Shown one piece after another: positions 8,190 to 16,091 of a DNA stretch of 64,000 nucleotides (its first letter is position 1; every line of letters starts with the position of its first letter). Source of the DNA: SZUA-38 sp965212525 (lineage in GTDB: Bacteria; Pseudomonadota; Gammaproteobacteria; Xanthomonadales; SZUA-38). The DNA is taken from positions 1 to 64,000 of the forward strand of contig CBDBVC010000032.1 of assembly GCA_965212525.1 (NCBI GenBank), read 5' to 3'. Below the pieces are notes generated by a model that saw only the letters and a list, made by a program, of their open reading frames with translations, searched no databases and was not told the origin of the DNA. A program made the position numbers and the translations under genes.

Positions 8190-9215
8190 ATGAGACACAA
8201 CAGCCCGGAAGAAACCGTCATCGTGGGTGAATCGCCTGAATTTCTGGCGGTTCTCGAACAGGCATCGCGCCTGGCACAATTGAACAAACCGGTTCTGGTC
8301 ATTGGTGAGCGCGGCACTGGCAAGGAGCTGATAGCCGCACGCCTGCATTACCTGTCGGCACGCTGGCAGGCCGCCCTGCTCAAGGTCAATTGCGCCGCCC
8401 TCAGTGACACACTGCTTGAATCCGAATTGTTTGGACATGAATCCGGCGCATTCACCGGTGCCGGTGGTCAGCACCGGGGATATTTCGAGCGAGCCAGTGA
8501 TGGCAGCCTGATGCTGGATGAAATCGGTGTTGCCAGCCTTCGCGTTCAGGAACAGATTCTGAGAGTGATTGAATACGGCCAGTTCGTCCGCGTAGGCGGT
8601 CGTGAGACAGTGAATGTCGACGTCCGGGTCATCGCCAGTACCAATGAAGACCTGCCACAACTGACTGAAACAGGGCGATTCAGGGCTGATCTGCTTGATC
8701 GCCTGGCCTTTGATGTCATCACCCTGCCGCCACTGAGGCATCGTCAATCGGATATTCCCCTGCTGGCCGATCATTTTGGTCGCCAGATGGCAGCAGAACT
8801 GGGCAATTCGCTGTTCGCCGGTTTCAGCCAGAACGCACTCGATGAGATGCAGGCTCACGACTGGCCTGGCAATGTCAGGGAACTGAAGAATGTGGTCGAA
8901 CGCGCAGTCTACCGACATGAAACACCGGATGAACCCATCAGTCACCTGTGCCTGAACCCATTCATATCACCCTACCGTCCGATCGGACGCAACCGTGGTG
9001 GCCGGCGCGATTCGGACATGACAGGGACAAAGGCAGATCAGGAACCCGTTGACCTCAAGGCTGCCGTCAAGTCATTCGAAATAAAGACGATTGTGACCGC
9101 GCTCAAACGCCACGGCTACAATCAGCGCAAGGCTGCTGTGGACCTGAAACTCAGCTATGACCAGTTGCGTGGCTATATCCGCAAGTACGGGCTGATCAAT
9201 GCCGAATCCGGCTAG
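8190..9215 (+). CDS. pspF: PspF-type sigma54 enhancer-binding activator
   Basis: This 341-residue AAA+ activator begins directly with the central domain and has no receiver or sensor domain, the layout of PspF. Motifs: Walker A GERGTGKE (39-46), the sigma54-contacting GAFTGA loop (86-91), Walker B LMLDE (107-111), and a C-terminal Fis-type helix-turn-helix with NQRKAAVDLKLSYDQL. The stretch KPVLVIGERGTGKELIAARLH is very close to E. coli PspF. ATG 8190 sits behind a GAGGAA ribosome binding site and is preferred over TTG 8187. No pspA, pspB or pspC is in the window, so its regulon lies elsewhere. Its stop overlaps the convergent alr stop within a 6-bp stem hairpin (9204-9220). Confidence 0.9.
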   Translation: MRHNSPEETVIVGESPEFLAVLEQASRLAQLNKPVLVIGERGTGKELIAARLHYLSARWQAALLKVNCAALSDTLLESELFGHESGAFTGAGGQHRGYFERASDGSLMLDEIGVASLRVQEQILRVIEYGQFVRVGGRETVNVDVRVIASTNEDLPQLTETGRFRADLLDRLAFDVITLPPLRHRQSDIPLLADHFGRQMAAELGNSLFAGFSQNALDEMQAHDWPGNVRELKNVVERAVYRHETPDEPISHLCLNPFISPYRPIGRNRGGRRDSDMTGTKADQEPVDLKAAVKSFEIKTIVTALKRHGYNQRKAAVDLKLSYDQLRGYIRKYGLINAESG

Positions 9216-10306
9216 GATTCAACTACTCCCGAATTCCTGAAATCGGCCCTGACACGCTGGGTAATGCCGCAGATCAGTTCGTAATTGAGCATGCCGCAAT
9301 CATTCGCCACCTTGTCTACCGGCATACCCTCTCCCCACAGGATCACTTCATCGTTGATGGCGACGGACTTAAGCGCGGTGACATCGATGCAGGTCATGTC
9401 CATGGACACACGACCGATGACCGGACAGGACTGCTGCCCCACCAGCACCTGGGCACGGTTTGTGGCTGCCACCGGATACCCATCGCCGTAACCAATCGCC
9501 ACTGTGGCGATCTGCATGTCGGATGGACAGGTGAACAGACCGCCATAACCGACACGATCACCCTGTCGGCACTGCTTGATCGATATGATGCGTGAGGTCA
9601 GCGTCATCACCGGATTCAGCTTGAAATCGCTGGCGTGGCTGTCGAGCACAGGTGACACGCCGTAGAGCATCAGCCCGGGCCTGACATATTGATGATGCGT
9701 TTGCGGCCATTGCAGCACTGCAGCGGAATTGGCCATCGACATCTGGCTGGCGCCCAGTTGTCGACCGATACGAATCAGCTCATCGTTCTGATCTCGTGTA
9801 ATTTCATTGTCGGGTTCATCCGCACAGGACAGGTGCCCCATCAGAATTCGCTTGTCGGTGACTCGATGCAGACTGTCCCAGGCATCAGATGCCTCTTCGG
9901 GTTCGAATCCGAGCCGGTGCATGCCGGTATCCACCTTGAGCCAGAGTCGACTGTTGCTGAAGTCCAGCGGCTGACATGACAGCCAGTCCAGCTGACTCTG
10001 ATGATGAAAAACCAGATCAAGCCCCATGGCGTGTGCAGGCGATAGTTCATCTTCAGACTGAATTCCTTCCAGCACCAGCAATTGCCCTGCAAAACCGGCA
10101 TCCCGCGTTCGGACAGCCTCATCAACCGTGGCCACGGCAAAACCATCAGCCTGCTTCAGAACTGATACCACCCACTCCAGTCCGTGGCCATAGGCATTGG
10201 CCTTGATCACGGCGAGGGATCTGGATCCTGCGGCCAGTCGCCGCGTCTGTTCGTAGTTGTGAATCAGTGCGGCCGGATCGAGCACCGCCAGGGTGTCCCG
10301 GCTCAC
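9212..10306 (-). CDS. alr: alanine racemase
   Basis: Alr interconverts L- and D-alanine for peptidoglycan synthesis in the cytoplasm. The 364-residue protein has the pyridoxal-phosphate lysine (K35 in LAVIKANAYGHG) in the N-terminal barrel and the second catalytic tyrosine in RVGYGGLF of the C-terminal domain, followed by VSMDMTCIDVT. The start overlaps the dnaB stop by four bases (ATGA), so the two are translationally coupled, matching the dnaB-alr order of many gammaproteobacteria. It converges on pspF with overlapping stops. Confidence 0.96.
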   Translation of the reverse strand: MSRDTLAVLDPAALIHNYEQTRRLAAGSRSLAVIKANAYGHGLEWVVSVLKQADGFAVATVDEAVRTRDAGFAGQLLVLEGIQSEDELSPAHAMGLDLVFHHQSQLDWLSCQPLDFSNSRLWLKVDTGMHRLGFEPEEASDAWDSLHRVTDKRILMGHLSCADEPDNEITRDQNDELIRIGRQLGASQMSMANSAAVLQWPQTHHQYVRPGLMLYGVSPVLDSHASDFKLNPVMTLTSRIISIKQCRQGDRVGYGGLFTCPSDMQIATVAIGYGDGYPVAATNRAQVLVGQQSCPVIGRVSMDMTCIDVTALKSVAINDEVILWGEGMPVDKVANDCGMLNYELICGITQRVRADFRNSGVVES

Positions 10307-11682
10307 TGGTAATCGCTCAGAAACTGATCGCTCGAGAAGTTTTCAAATCGCGTGTACTGACCGAGGAAGGTCAGCGGTACGGTACCCGTTGAGCCATTAC
10401 GCTGCTTGCCAATGATGATCTCGGCCTTGCCCTTGTCGGCAGTATCCGGGTTGTAGACTTCATCGCGATAGATGAAGACGATCAGATCGGCATCCTGCTC
10501 GATCGCACCTGACTCTCGCAGATCCGCCATGATCGGTCGCTTGTTGGGGCGTTGCTCAAGAGAACGATTGAGCTGTGACAGTGCAATGACAGGCACCTGA
10601 AGTTCCTTGGCCAGTGCCTTGAGTGAACGCGAAATCTCGGAAATTTCGGTAGCCCGGTTCTCACTGCTCCCCGGCACCTGCATCAGCTGCAGATAGTCGA
10701 CCACAATCAGATCCAGCTCGTGCTGACGCTTGATTCGCCGCGCACGGGCACGCAACTCGATAGGTGACAGCGCCGGAGTTTCATCAATGAACAGACGGGT
10801 TTCCACCAGCATGTTCATGGCCGAACGCAGGCGTGGCCAGTCATCATCCTGCAGATCACCGGTACGCAGGCGCTGCTGATTGATTCGCCCCAGGGAGCCC
10901 AGCATTCGCATGACCAGTTGCTGGGCTGCCATTTCCATACTGAACAGCACCACACTCTTCTTGCCCTTGATCGCAGCATGTTCGGCGATATTGACGGCAA
11001 AACTGGTCTTGCCCATGGATGGACGGCCAGCGACGATGATCAGATCTGAGGGCTGGAGTCCGGCGGTCTTGTCATCAAAATCCGTGTAACCGGTCTCGAT
11101 GCCGGTAATATTGCCTTCCAGCGAATAGACATGCTCGATCAATTCGAATGCCTGTTTCACCGATTCGCGAATGGGCAGCATGCCCATATTGCCCCGAGCA
11201 CCCTTGTCACGGATATCGAACACACTCTTTTCAGCGGTTTCCAGCAGCTCCTGACTGGCTCTCCCCTCGGGGCGATAGGCTGCAGAGGTGATTTCATTAC
11301 CAACATCAATCAGGCTTCGCAGAATCGATTTTTCCCTGACGATATCCGCGTAGGCGGCGATATTGGCAGCGCCGGGGGTTTCGTTGACCAGAGCCGTGAT
11401 CGTTGCCGAACCACCGATTTCGGCCGATCGGCCGTTGGATTCGAACCATTCGGCCAGTGTCAGGGCATCGGTGGGCTGCTGGTTGTTCTGAAGCTCGAAG
11501 ATGGCCCTGAAGATCAGCTGGTGATCCTTACGGTAGAAATCGGCTTCGGTCAGCTTGTCTGCCACCTGATCCCAGGCGTCGTTGACCAGCATCAGACCAC
11601 CGAGAACGGCCTGCTCTGCCTCGATGGAATGTGGCGGAATCTTCAGGTCGGTAATGGCGCTATTGGATTCTGGTGCGGGCAT
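10303..11682 (-). CDS. dnaB: replicative DNA helicase DnaB
   Basis: DnaB is the hexameric 5'-3' helicase at the replication fork. The 459-residue product has the N-terminal primase-interacting domain (PPHSIEAEQAVLGGLML), the linker, and the RecA-type ATPase with Walker A GRPSMGKTS near residue 210, LDLIVVDYLQLM as Walker B, and LSQLNRSLEQRPNKRPIMAD with the DnaB signature. It ends normally and carries no intein. It has its own strong promoter and leads a two-gene unit with alr. Confidence 0.97.
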   Translation of the reverse strand: MPAPESNSAITDLKIPPHSIEAEQAVLGGLMLVNDAWDQVADKLTEADFYRKDHQLIFRAIFELQNNQQPTDALTLAEWFESNGRSAEIGGSATITALVNETPGAANIAAYADIVREKSILRSLIDVGNEITSAAYRPEGRASQELLETAEKSVFDIRDKGARGNMGMLPIRESVKQAFELIEHVYSLEGNITGIETGYTDFDDKTAGLQPSDLIIVAGRPSMGKTSFAVNIAEHAAIKGKKSVVLFSMEMAAQQLVMRMLGSLGRINQQRLRTGDLQDDDWPRLRSAMNMLVETRLFIDETPALSPIELRARARRIKRQHELDLIVVDYLQLMQVPGSSENRATEISEISRSLKALAKELQVPVIALSQLNRSLEQRPNKRPIMADLRESGAIEQDADLIVFIYRDEVYNPDTADKGKAEIIIGKQRNGSTGTVPLTFLGQYTRFENFSSDQFLSDYQ

Positions 11683-11715
11683 GGTCCGTTTTCAGGTTTT
11701 CAGATCTGTGGCTCC

Positions 11716-11743
11716 ATCATAACCGGATGTGGATGACGTTCAA
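11716..11743 (-). promoter_or_regulatory. sigma70-type promoter for dnaB-alr
   Basis: On the minus strand TTGAAC (11743-11738) and TATGAT (11721-11716) are 16 bp apart. Transcription would start near 11709, about 27 nt before the dnaB ATG. It shows that dnaB-alr is separated from the ribosomal operon upstream, whose terminator hairpin lies at 11796-11823. Confidence 0.65.
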
Positions 11744-11795
11744 GGAACATCGTCCTGTTGCCACCAATCGGTCACAATTTACGGGGCCGGAAACA

Positions 11796-11823
11796 ACAAC
11801 AGCCGGCATGAACCGGCTGTTGT
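11796..11823 (-). terminator. hairpin ending the rpsF-rpsR-rplI operon
   Basis: A perfect 11-bp stem (ACAACAGCCGG and its complement, loop of 6) lies 22 bp after the rplI stop. On the minus strand the stem is followed by a short, imperfect T run (GTTTCC), so termination may be partial. Confidence 0.6.
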
Positions 11824-11844
11824 CATTCGGAACGGTCGTGCTGA

Positions 11845-12300
11845 TCAGGCGGTTTCTTCGCCAATGATCACCAGCTTGATGGTGCAGTCGACAGCGGCAT
11901 AGAATTTCAGCTGCACATCGAATTCACCCACTTCACGGAAGACACCGTCACTGAGTACCACTTCATTCTTCTCGATGGCATATCCGGCCTGCGTCAGTGC
12001 TTCGGAAATCTCGCGGGTTCCGACAGAACCGTACAGTTTGCCTTCACTGGAAGCATTGGCTGTGATGTTCAGCGTGTATTCGGCGACGGCATCACGACGG
12101 GCCTCGGCACTTGTCAGTGCATCTGCCGCACGGGCTTCGAGTTCGGCACGACGTGATTCGAATGATTCGAGGTTCGCCTTGGTGGCAGGCACAGCCTTGC
12201 CCTGCGGTACCAGGTAATTGCGGCCAAAACCGGGTTTGACGTTGACCACTTCACCAAGCGCACCAAGATTCTGGATATTTTCCAACAAAATCAATTGCAT
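11845..12300 (-). CDS. rplI: 50S ribosomal protein bL9
   Basis: bL9 binds domain V of 23S rRNA and stretches out from the L1 stalk base. The 151-residue protein begins MQLILLENIQNLGALGEVV, the conserved bL9 start, followed by VKPGFGRNYLVPQGKA and a long central helix rich in Ala and Glu, then the C-terminal domain with KLYGSVGTREI. Length is standard. It is the last gene of the S6/S18/L9 operon, 19 bp after rpsR. Confidence 0.97.
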   Translation of the reverse strand: MQLILLENIQNLGALGEVVNVKPGFGRNYLVPQGKAVPATKANLESFESRRAELEARAADALTSAEARRDAVAEYTLNITANASSEGKLYGSVGTREISEALTQAGYAIEKNEVVLSDGVFREVGEFDVQLKFYAAVDCTIKLVIIGEETA

Positions 12301-12319
12301 GTCCTTGACCTCTCAGTGA

Positions 12320-12544
12320 CTAGTGGTTGTCGGTGTAAGGCAGCAGTGCCAGGTAGCGCGCACGCTTGATTGCGGTGGCGAGCTGACGCTGGAACCTGGC
12401 CTTGGTACCGGTAATGCGGCTGGGAACGATCTTGCCGGTTTCACCGATGTACTGTTTCAGTGTGGCCAGATCCTTGTAATCGATCTCTTCAAAGCCCTCT
12501 GCGGTAAAACGGCAATACTTTCTGCGACGGAAAAAACGTGACAT
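12320..12544 (-). CDS. rpsR: 30S ribosomal protein bS18
   Basis: bS18 pairs with bS6 on the platform of the small subunit. The 74-residue protein starts MSRFFRRRKYCRFTAEG and has the conserved GKIVPSRITGTKARFQRQL segment and the ARYLALLPYTD ending. It lies between rpsF (29 bp) and rplI (19 bp). The primosome gene priB that sits here in enterobacteria is absent. Confidence 0.97.
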   Translation of the reverse strand: MSRFFRRRKYCRFTAEGFEEIDYKDLATLKQYIGETGKIVPSRITGTKARFQRQLATAIKRARYLALLPYTDNH

Positions 12545-12573
12545 GTCTGGATTCCTCTTCTTGTTCTAACGGC

Positions 12574-13077
12574 TCAGGACTCGGCTTCTTCAGCTTTCGC
12601 TTCAGTTGCTTCGTCAGCCGCATCGGCGGCGGGCTCAGGTGCTGGCTCTGCGGCCTTTTCGGGCGCAGCGTCTACTTTGGCGGCTGATTCACTGGAGGAA
12701 TCCTTGTCACCATCCCGGCTGGGGCGCTTGCGCTCGGCCTTGATCTTGTCCTTCTCCTGACGTGCCTTGAGCAGGTGTGAGGCTTCGGTGACGGCCGTCT
12801 TGCGTCGAATCACCATCTCACGGATAACCGCATCGTTGAAGCGGAATGCATTCTGCAGTTCAGCCAGCACATCGGCGTCACATTCGATATTCATCATGAC
12901 GAAATGTGCCTTGGCGAGCTTCTGGATGGGATAGGCAAGCTGGCGACGTCCCCAGTCTTCAGCGCGGTGGATAACGCCCTTGCCATCTTCGATGATCTTG
13001 CGATAACGCTCGGTCATCGCAGGTACTTGTTCACTCTGGTCCGGATGCACCAGAAAGACTACTTCATAGTGTCGCAT
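12574..13077 (-). CDS. rpsF: 30S ribosomal protein bS6 with long acidic tail
   Basis: bS6 binds 16S rRNA jointly with bS18. Residues 1-100 are the usual fold: MRHYEVVFLVHPDQSEQV, then EDWGRRQLAYPIQKLAKAHFV with the RRNA contact region, and NDAVIREMVIRRK. From about residue 108 it continues with a basic stretch (EKDKIKAERKRPSRD) and then about 45 residues of Ala, Glu, Pro and Asp ending in EEAES. The total of 167 exceeds the usual 100-135. The tail is low-complexity and likely disordered. Glu-ending bS6 tails are substrates of RimK in E. coli; whether that applies here is inference. Confidence 0.95.
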   Translation of the reverse strand: MRHYEVVFLVHPDQSEQVPAMTERYRKIIEDGKGVIHRAEDWGRRQLAYPIQKLAKAHFVMMNIECDADVLAELQNAFRFNDAVIREMVIRRKTAVTEASHLLKARQEKDKIKAERKRPSRDGDKDSSSESAAKVDAAPEKAAEPAPEPAADAADEATEAKAEEAES

Positions 13078-13192
13078 ACTAACTCCTTTCGGTATTCGCC
13101 CCCCAACATGATTTCAGTGGTGGAGCAAGGATATAGGGAACGTGTCCCATTGTGATTGACTGAACACGAGGTCCTGTCAATGATAATTCAAG
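13078..13192 (-). promoter_or_regulatory. rpsF operon leader and promoter region
   Basis: This 115-bp gap precedes rpsF on the minus strand. It holds a perfect -35 hexamer TTGACA (13180-13175) without a convincing -10, a TATAT run nearer the gene, and a good ribosome binding site AAAGGAG. The bases TTGGGGGGCGAATACCGAAAGG just upstream of the start include an ACCGA core, and a CTCCACCA run can pair with TTGGGGGG. This resembles the S6:S18-binding leader described for many rpsF operons, but the match is only by eye. Confidence 0.35.
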
Positions 13193-13266
13193 TGGAGGCT
13201 GGGGTCGGAATCGAACCGGCGTAGACGGCTTTGCAGGCCGCAGCATAACCACTCTGCCACCCAGCC
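13193..13266 (-). tRNA. tRNA-Cys (GCA)
   Basis: The minus strand folds as a complete tRNA: acceptor stem GGCTGGG with CCCAGCC, discriminator T, encoded CCA, T-arm GGTTCGATTCC, and anticodon loop CTGCAAA with anticodon GCA. U at the discriminator is the cysteine identity base. The gene is 74 nt with CCA. It lies downstream of tRNA-Gly, as in the E. coli glyW-cysT order, but a terminator separates the two here. Confidence 0.96.
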
Positions 13267-13320
13267 TCTGGGTTGCAATCGAAAATACTATCACAGGATC
13301 AGCATCAGCTGAGTGTCCTG

Positions 13321-13350
13321 CAAACAAAAAACCCCGGATTATCCGAGGTT
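13321..13350 (-). terminator. intrinsic terminator between tRNA-Gly and tRNA-Cys
   Basis: On the minus strand an 8-bp stem (AACCTCGG with CCGGGGTT, one T-G pair, loop ATAAT) is followed by TTTTTTGTTTG. It is a strong rho-independent terminator placed just after tRNA-Gly and 54 bp before the tRNA-Cys gene, so tRNA-Cys should depend on readthrough or its own promoter. Confidence 0.8.
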
Positions 13351-13358
13351 AGAAAATC

Positions 13359-13434
13359 TGGAGCGGGAAACGAGATTCGAACTCGCGACCCCAACCTTGG
13401 CAAGGTTGTGCTCTACCAACTGAGCTATTCCCGC
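13359..13434 (-). tRNA. tRNA-Gly (GCC)
   Basis: The minus strand gives a complete 76-nt tRNA: acceptor GCGGGAA with TTCCCGC, discriminator T, encoded CCA, D-arm AGCTCAGTTGGTAGAGC, anticodon loop with GCC (CCTTGCCAAGG), and T-arm GAGTTCGAATCTC. It follows pgsA, as glyW does in E. coli. Confidence 0.97.
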
Positions 13435-13449
13435 GTTGCAAGGGCGCAT

Positions 13450-13477
13450 ATGATACGATTTCTGGCTACACTGTCAA
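13450..13477 (-). promoter_or_regulatory. sigma70 promoter for tRNA-Gly
   Basis: On the minus strand a perfect TTGACA (13477-13472) is followed after 16 bp by TATCAT (13455-13450) and a GC-rich discriminator GCGCCC typical of stringently controlled tRNA promoters. The start would be near 13443, nine bases before the tRNA. Confidence 0.75.
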
Positions 13478-13524
13478 GCCATTGGTGTGACTTTTTGAGC
13501 ATCAATCTCCTCAGAAGTTCAGTC

Positions 13525-14109
13525 TCACGATTCGCTGCGGTGATTATTGATTTCCTGCATTGCCGACTTGACGTACTGGACCATGGACCACATGGTCAGC
13601 ACGGCTGCAATCCAAAGACAGGCATGTCCGACATAAAATGTGTCAACAACCCCCAGCCCGAAAAATGACAAATCCTGATTCAGTAACAGCATGGCGATGG
13701 CGAACATCTGGAAAGTGGTCTTGATCTTGCCGATCATCACCACGCCGACAACAGCGCGCCGGCCGATCCGGCTCATCCACTCGCGCAGGGCCGAAATGGT
13801 GATTTCCCGACCAATGATGATCGCAGCAGGCACGGCAAAATAAGGGGTTGGATGCGATTGCACCAGAATCACCAGTGCCACAGCCACCATCAGCTTGTCA
13901 GCCACCGGGTCGAGAAATTCGCCAAACTCCGACGTCAGGTTGAATCGCCTGGCAACAAAACCATCGAGCCAGTCCGTGACAGCCGCGAGAGAAAAGACGA
14001 TGGCCGTGGCCCAGTTGGACCAGCCCGGCGGCAGGTAGAACAGCATCACCAGCACCGGTATCAGGATGATCCTGAACAGTGTCAGCCAGTTGGCGGCATT
14101 CATTTCCAT
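13525..14109 (-). CDS. pgsA: CDP-diacylglycerol-glycerol-3-phosphate 3-phosphatidyltransferase
   Basis: PgsA makes phosphatidylglycerophosphate, the committed step to phosphatidylglycerol and cardiolipin, in the inner membrane. The 194-residue product has four or more hydrophobic helices and the CDP-alcohol phosphotransferase signature D-x-x-D-G-x-x-A-R...G-x-x-x-D-x-x-x-D, seen as TDWLDGFVARRF followed by GEFLDPVADK near residues 45-72. It starts MEMNAANWLTLFRIILIP, the usual start of the family. It sits 71 bp downstream of uvrC and is followed by tRNA-Gly, the conserved uvrC-pgsA-glyW order. Confidence 0.95.
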   Translation of the reverse strand: MEMNAANWLTLFRIILIPVLVMLFYLPPGWSNWATAIVFSLAAVTDWLDGFVARRFNLTSEFGEFLDPVADKLMVAVALVILVQSHPTPYFAVPAAIIIGREITISALREWMSRIGRRAVVGVVMIGKIKTTFQMFAIAMLLLNQDLSFFGLGVVDTFYVGHACLWIAAVLTMWSMVQYVKSAMQEINNHRSES

Positions 14110-14180
14110 TTGAGTACCCGATCAGTAACAGCAGGCATGTTCACAAGAAACCCTGCAAAACGCAACAGCAGTGTACGCGC

Positions 14181-16010
14181 TCAGTGAAGCATGTCATAGA
14201 TTTTTCGGGCCAGCGAGGCCGAGATTCCGTCAATTCCGGCCAGTTCCTCGACACCGGCATCCTGTAATCCGCGGATTCCGCCAAAACGGGTCAGCAGTGC
14301 CTTGCGGCGTTTCGGCCCAATTCCCGGTATGTCCTCGAGAGCGGAACGGTTGCGTGCCTTGCCGCGCTGTCGTCTGTGACCGGTGATGGCAAATCGGTGC
14401 GACTCATCCCGAATCCACTGAATCACCTGAAATCCGTTAGCACTGGCATCGGTCTCGACCCGCTGCATCGAGGTGCCGATGAACAGTGTCTCCAGACCCG
14501 GCTTTCTGCCCTCGCCCTTGGCGACCCCCACCATGAGCATGTTTTCGATCTGGTATTCACTCACCACATCGATTGCCTGAGCCAGTTGACCCTTGCCACC
14601 ATCGATAAACAGGATGTCCGGTATTTTCGATTCCGCTTCGTGGGCGTTCCTGAAACGCCGTTCCAGCACCTGTCGCATGGCCGCATAATCATCACCCGGT
14701 GTGATACCTGTGATATTGAATCGCCGGTATTCAGCCGGCACCGGACCGTTGTCATCGAACACCACACAGGAAGCCACGGTGGATTCGCCCTGGGTGTGAC
14801 TGATATCAAAACATTCCATCCGCTCAGGCACGCCATCCAGGCCCAGTATCTCCACCAGTGAGTCCATGCGTTCACGGTGCTGTCGCTTGCCACTCAGACG
14901 CTGCTGCAGTGACAGTTTGGCATTCTGCCTGACGATTTTCAGCCACCTGGCCTTGTCGCCCCGGGGGCGATACAGGATGCGTACGCGTCGACCTGCCTGT
15001 TCTGTAAACACCTGTTCCATGGTTTCCCTGTCGCTGACCGGGTGACTGATAATGATTTCTGCCGGTGCAGTGGTTCGGCCATAGTAATGCATCAGGAAAG
15101 CACTCAGAACCTCATCGGGGTCAGCCTTGCCGCCCTGTCTCGGAAAAAACGAGCGGTCGCCAAGACTGCGCCCCTGCCGCAGCATCATCAGCTGAACGCT
15201 GACCGCGTTGTCACTGCATTCTGCAGCGATGATGTCCATGTCACCCTTTGCCGAGCTGATATGGTGCTGTGCAGTGATACGGCGCAGATTGACGATTCGG
15301 TCACGAGTGATGGCGGCCTGCTCGAATTCCAGTTTTTCACTGGCCTGCTCCATTTCCTCGGCCAGTGACTGAATCACGGATTCGGCCTGACCACCGAGGA
15401 ACAGACGGGTCAGGTCCACATCCCTGCGATAGTCCTGCTCTGAAATCAGTTCGACGCAGGGCGCCGAACAGCGGTTGATCTGGTGCTGCAGGCACGGGCG
15501 TGTGCGATGTCTGAATATGCTGTCACTGCAGTTGCGCAGGCGAAACACTTTCTGCAACTGATTGATGGAATCCCGTACAGCGTGCGCACTGGGGTATGGG
15601 CCGAAAAATTCGCCCTCTGTATTGCATGCCCCGCGATAGAAGCCGATTCTTGGAAACTCCTGATGGCTGGTCAGATGGATGTATGGATAACTCTTGTTAT
15701 CCCTGAAAACGACATTGTATCGGGGCTTGAGTGACTTGATCAGCTGACTTTCCAGCAACAGGGCCTCGGACTCGGTCCGGGTTACGGTCACTTCGATGCG
15801 CTGAATCTGGGCCACCATGGTCTGAATTCTGGGGCCAAGTGAACGGTTCGAGAAATAGCTCCTGACCCGGTTCTGCAGATTCGATGCCTTGCCAACGTAC
15901 AGGACGGTATCTTCGGCATCGAACATGCGATAGACACCAGGTGAACGGGTCAGACGTCGACAGTAGGACTTGTGATCAAACTCTGCACTCATGTCCAGAT
16001 CCGGTGACAC
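14181..16010 (-). CDS. uvrC: excinuclease ABC subunit C (UvrC)
   Basis: UvrC makes both incisions in nucleotide excision repair. The 609-residue protein has the GIY-YIG nuclease domain for the 3' cut (GVYRMFDAEDTVLYVGKA near residue 25-42), the UvrB-binding UVR motif at about 205-240, the RNase H-like domain for the 5' cut (MECFDISHTQGESTVAS, DILFIDGGKGQLAQA, ESHRFAITGHR), and a C-terminal double helix-hairpin-helix (LEDIPGIGPKRRKALLTRFG). Everything is in frame. The response regulator gene uvrY often found upstream is not here; a UvrY/GacA gene is at 50.1 kb instead. Confidence 0.97.
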   Translation of the reverse strand: MSPDLDMSAEFDHKSYCRRLTRSPGVYRMFDAEDTVLYVGKASNLQNRVRSYFSNRSLGPRIQTMVAQIQRIEVTVTRTESEALLLESQLIKSLKPRYNVVFRDNKSYPYIHLTSHQEFPRIGFYRGACNTEGEFFGPYPSAHAVRDSINQLQKVFRLRNCSDSIFRHRTRPCLQHQINRCSAPCVELISEQDYRRDVDLTRLFLGGQAESVIQSLAEEMEQASEKLEFEQAAITRDRIVNLRRITAQHHISSAKGDMDIIAAECSDNAVSVQLMMLRQGRSLGDRSFFPRQGGKADPDEVLSAFLMHYYGRTTAPAEIIISHPVSDRETMEQVFTEQAGRRVRILYRPRGDKARWLKIVRQNAKLSLQQRLSGKRQHRERMDSLVEILGLDGVPERMECFDISHTQGESTVASCVVFDDNGPVPAEYRRFNITGITPGDDYAAMRQVLERRFRNAHEAESKIPDILFIDGGKGQLAQAIDVVSEYQIENMLMVGVAKGEGRKPGLETLFIGTSMQRVETDASANGFQVIQWIRDESHRFAITGHRRQRGKARNRSALEDIPGIGPKRRKALLTRFGGIRGLQDAGVEELAGIDGISASLARKIYDMLH

Positions 16011-16091
16011 CGGGACTGCACCACGATGAGCATCGATCGTGCATCAGATGTCACGACGAGCATGTACGAAAAATCAGACCACTCGACTCTG

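Noticed and set aside
8106..8945. Open frame of 279 codons on the minus strand opposite pspF
   Set aside because: It lies antisense to the AAA+ domain of PspF and shows no family features.
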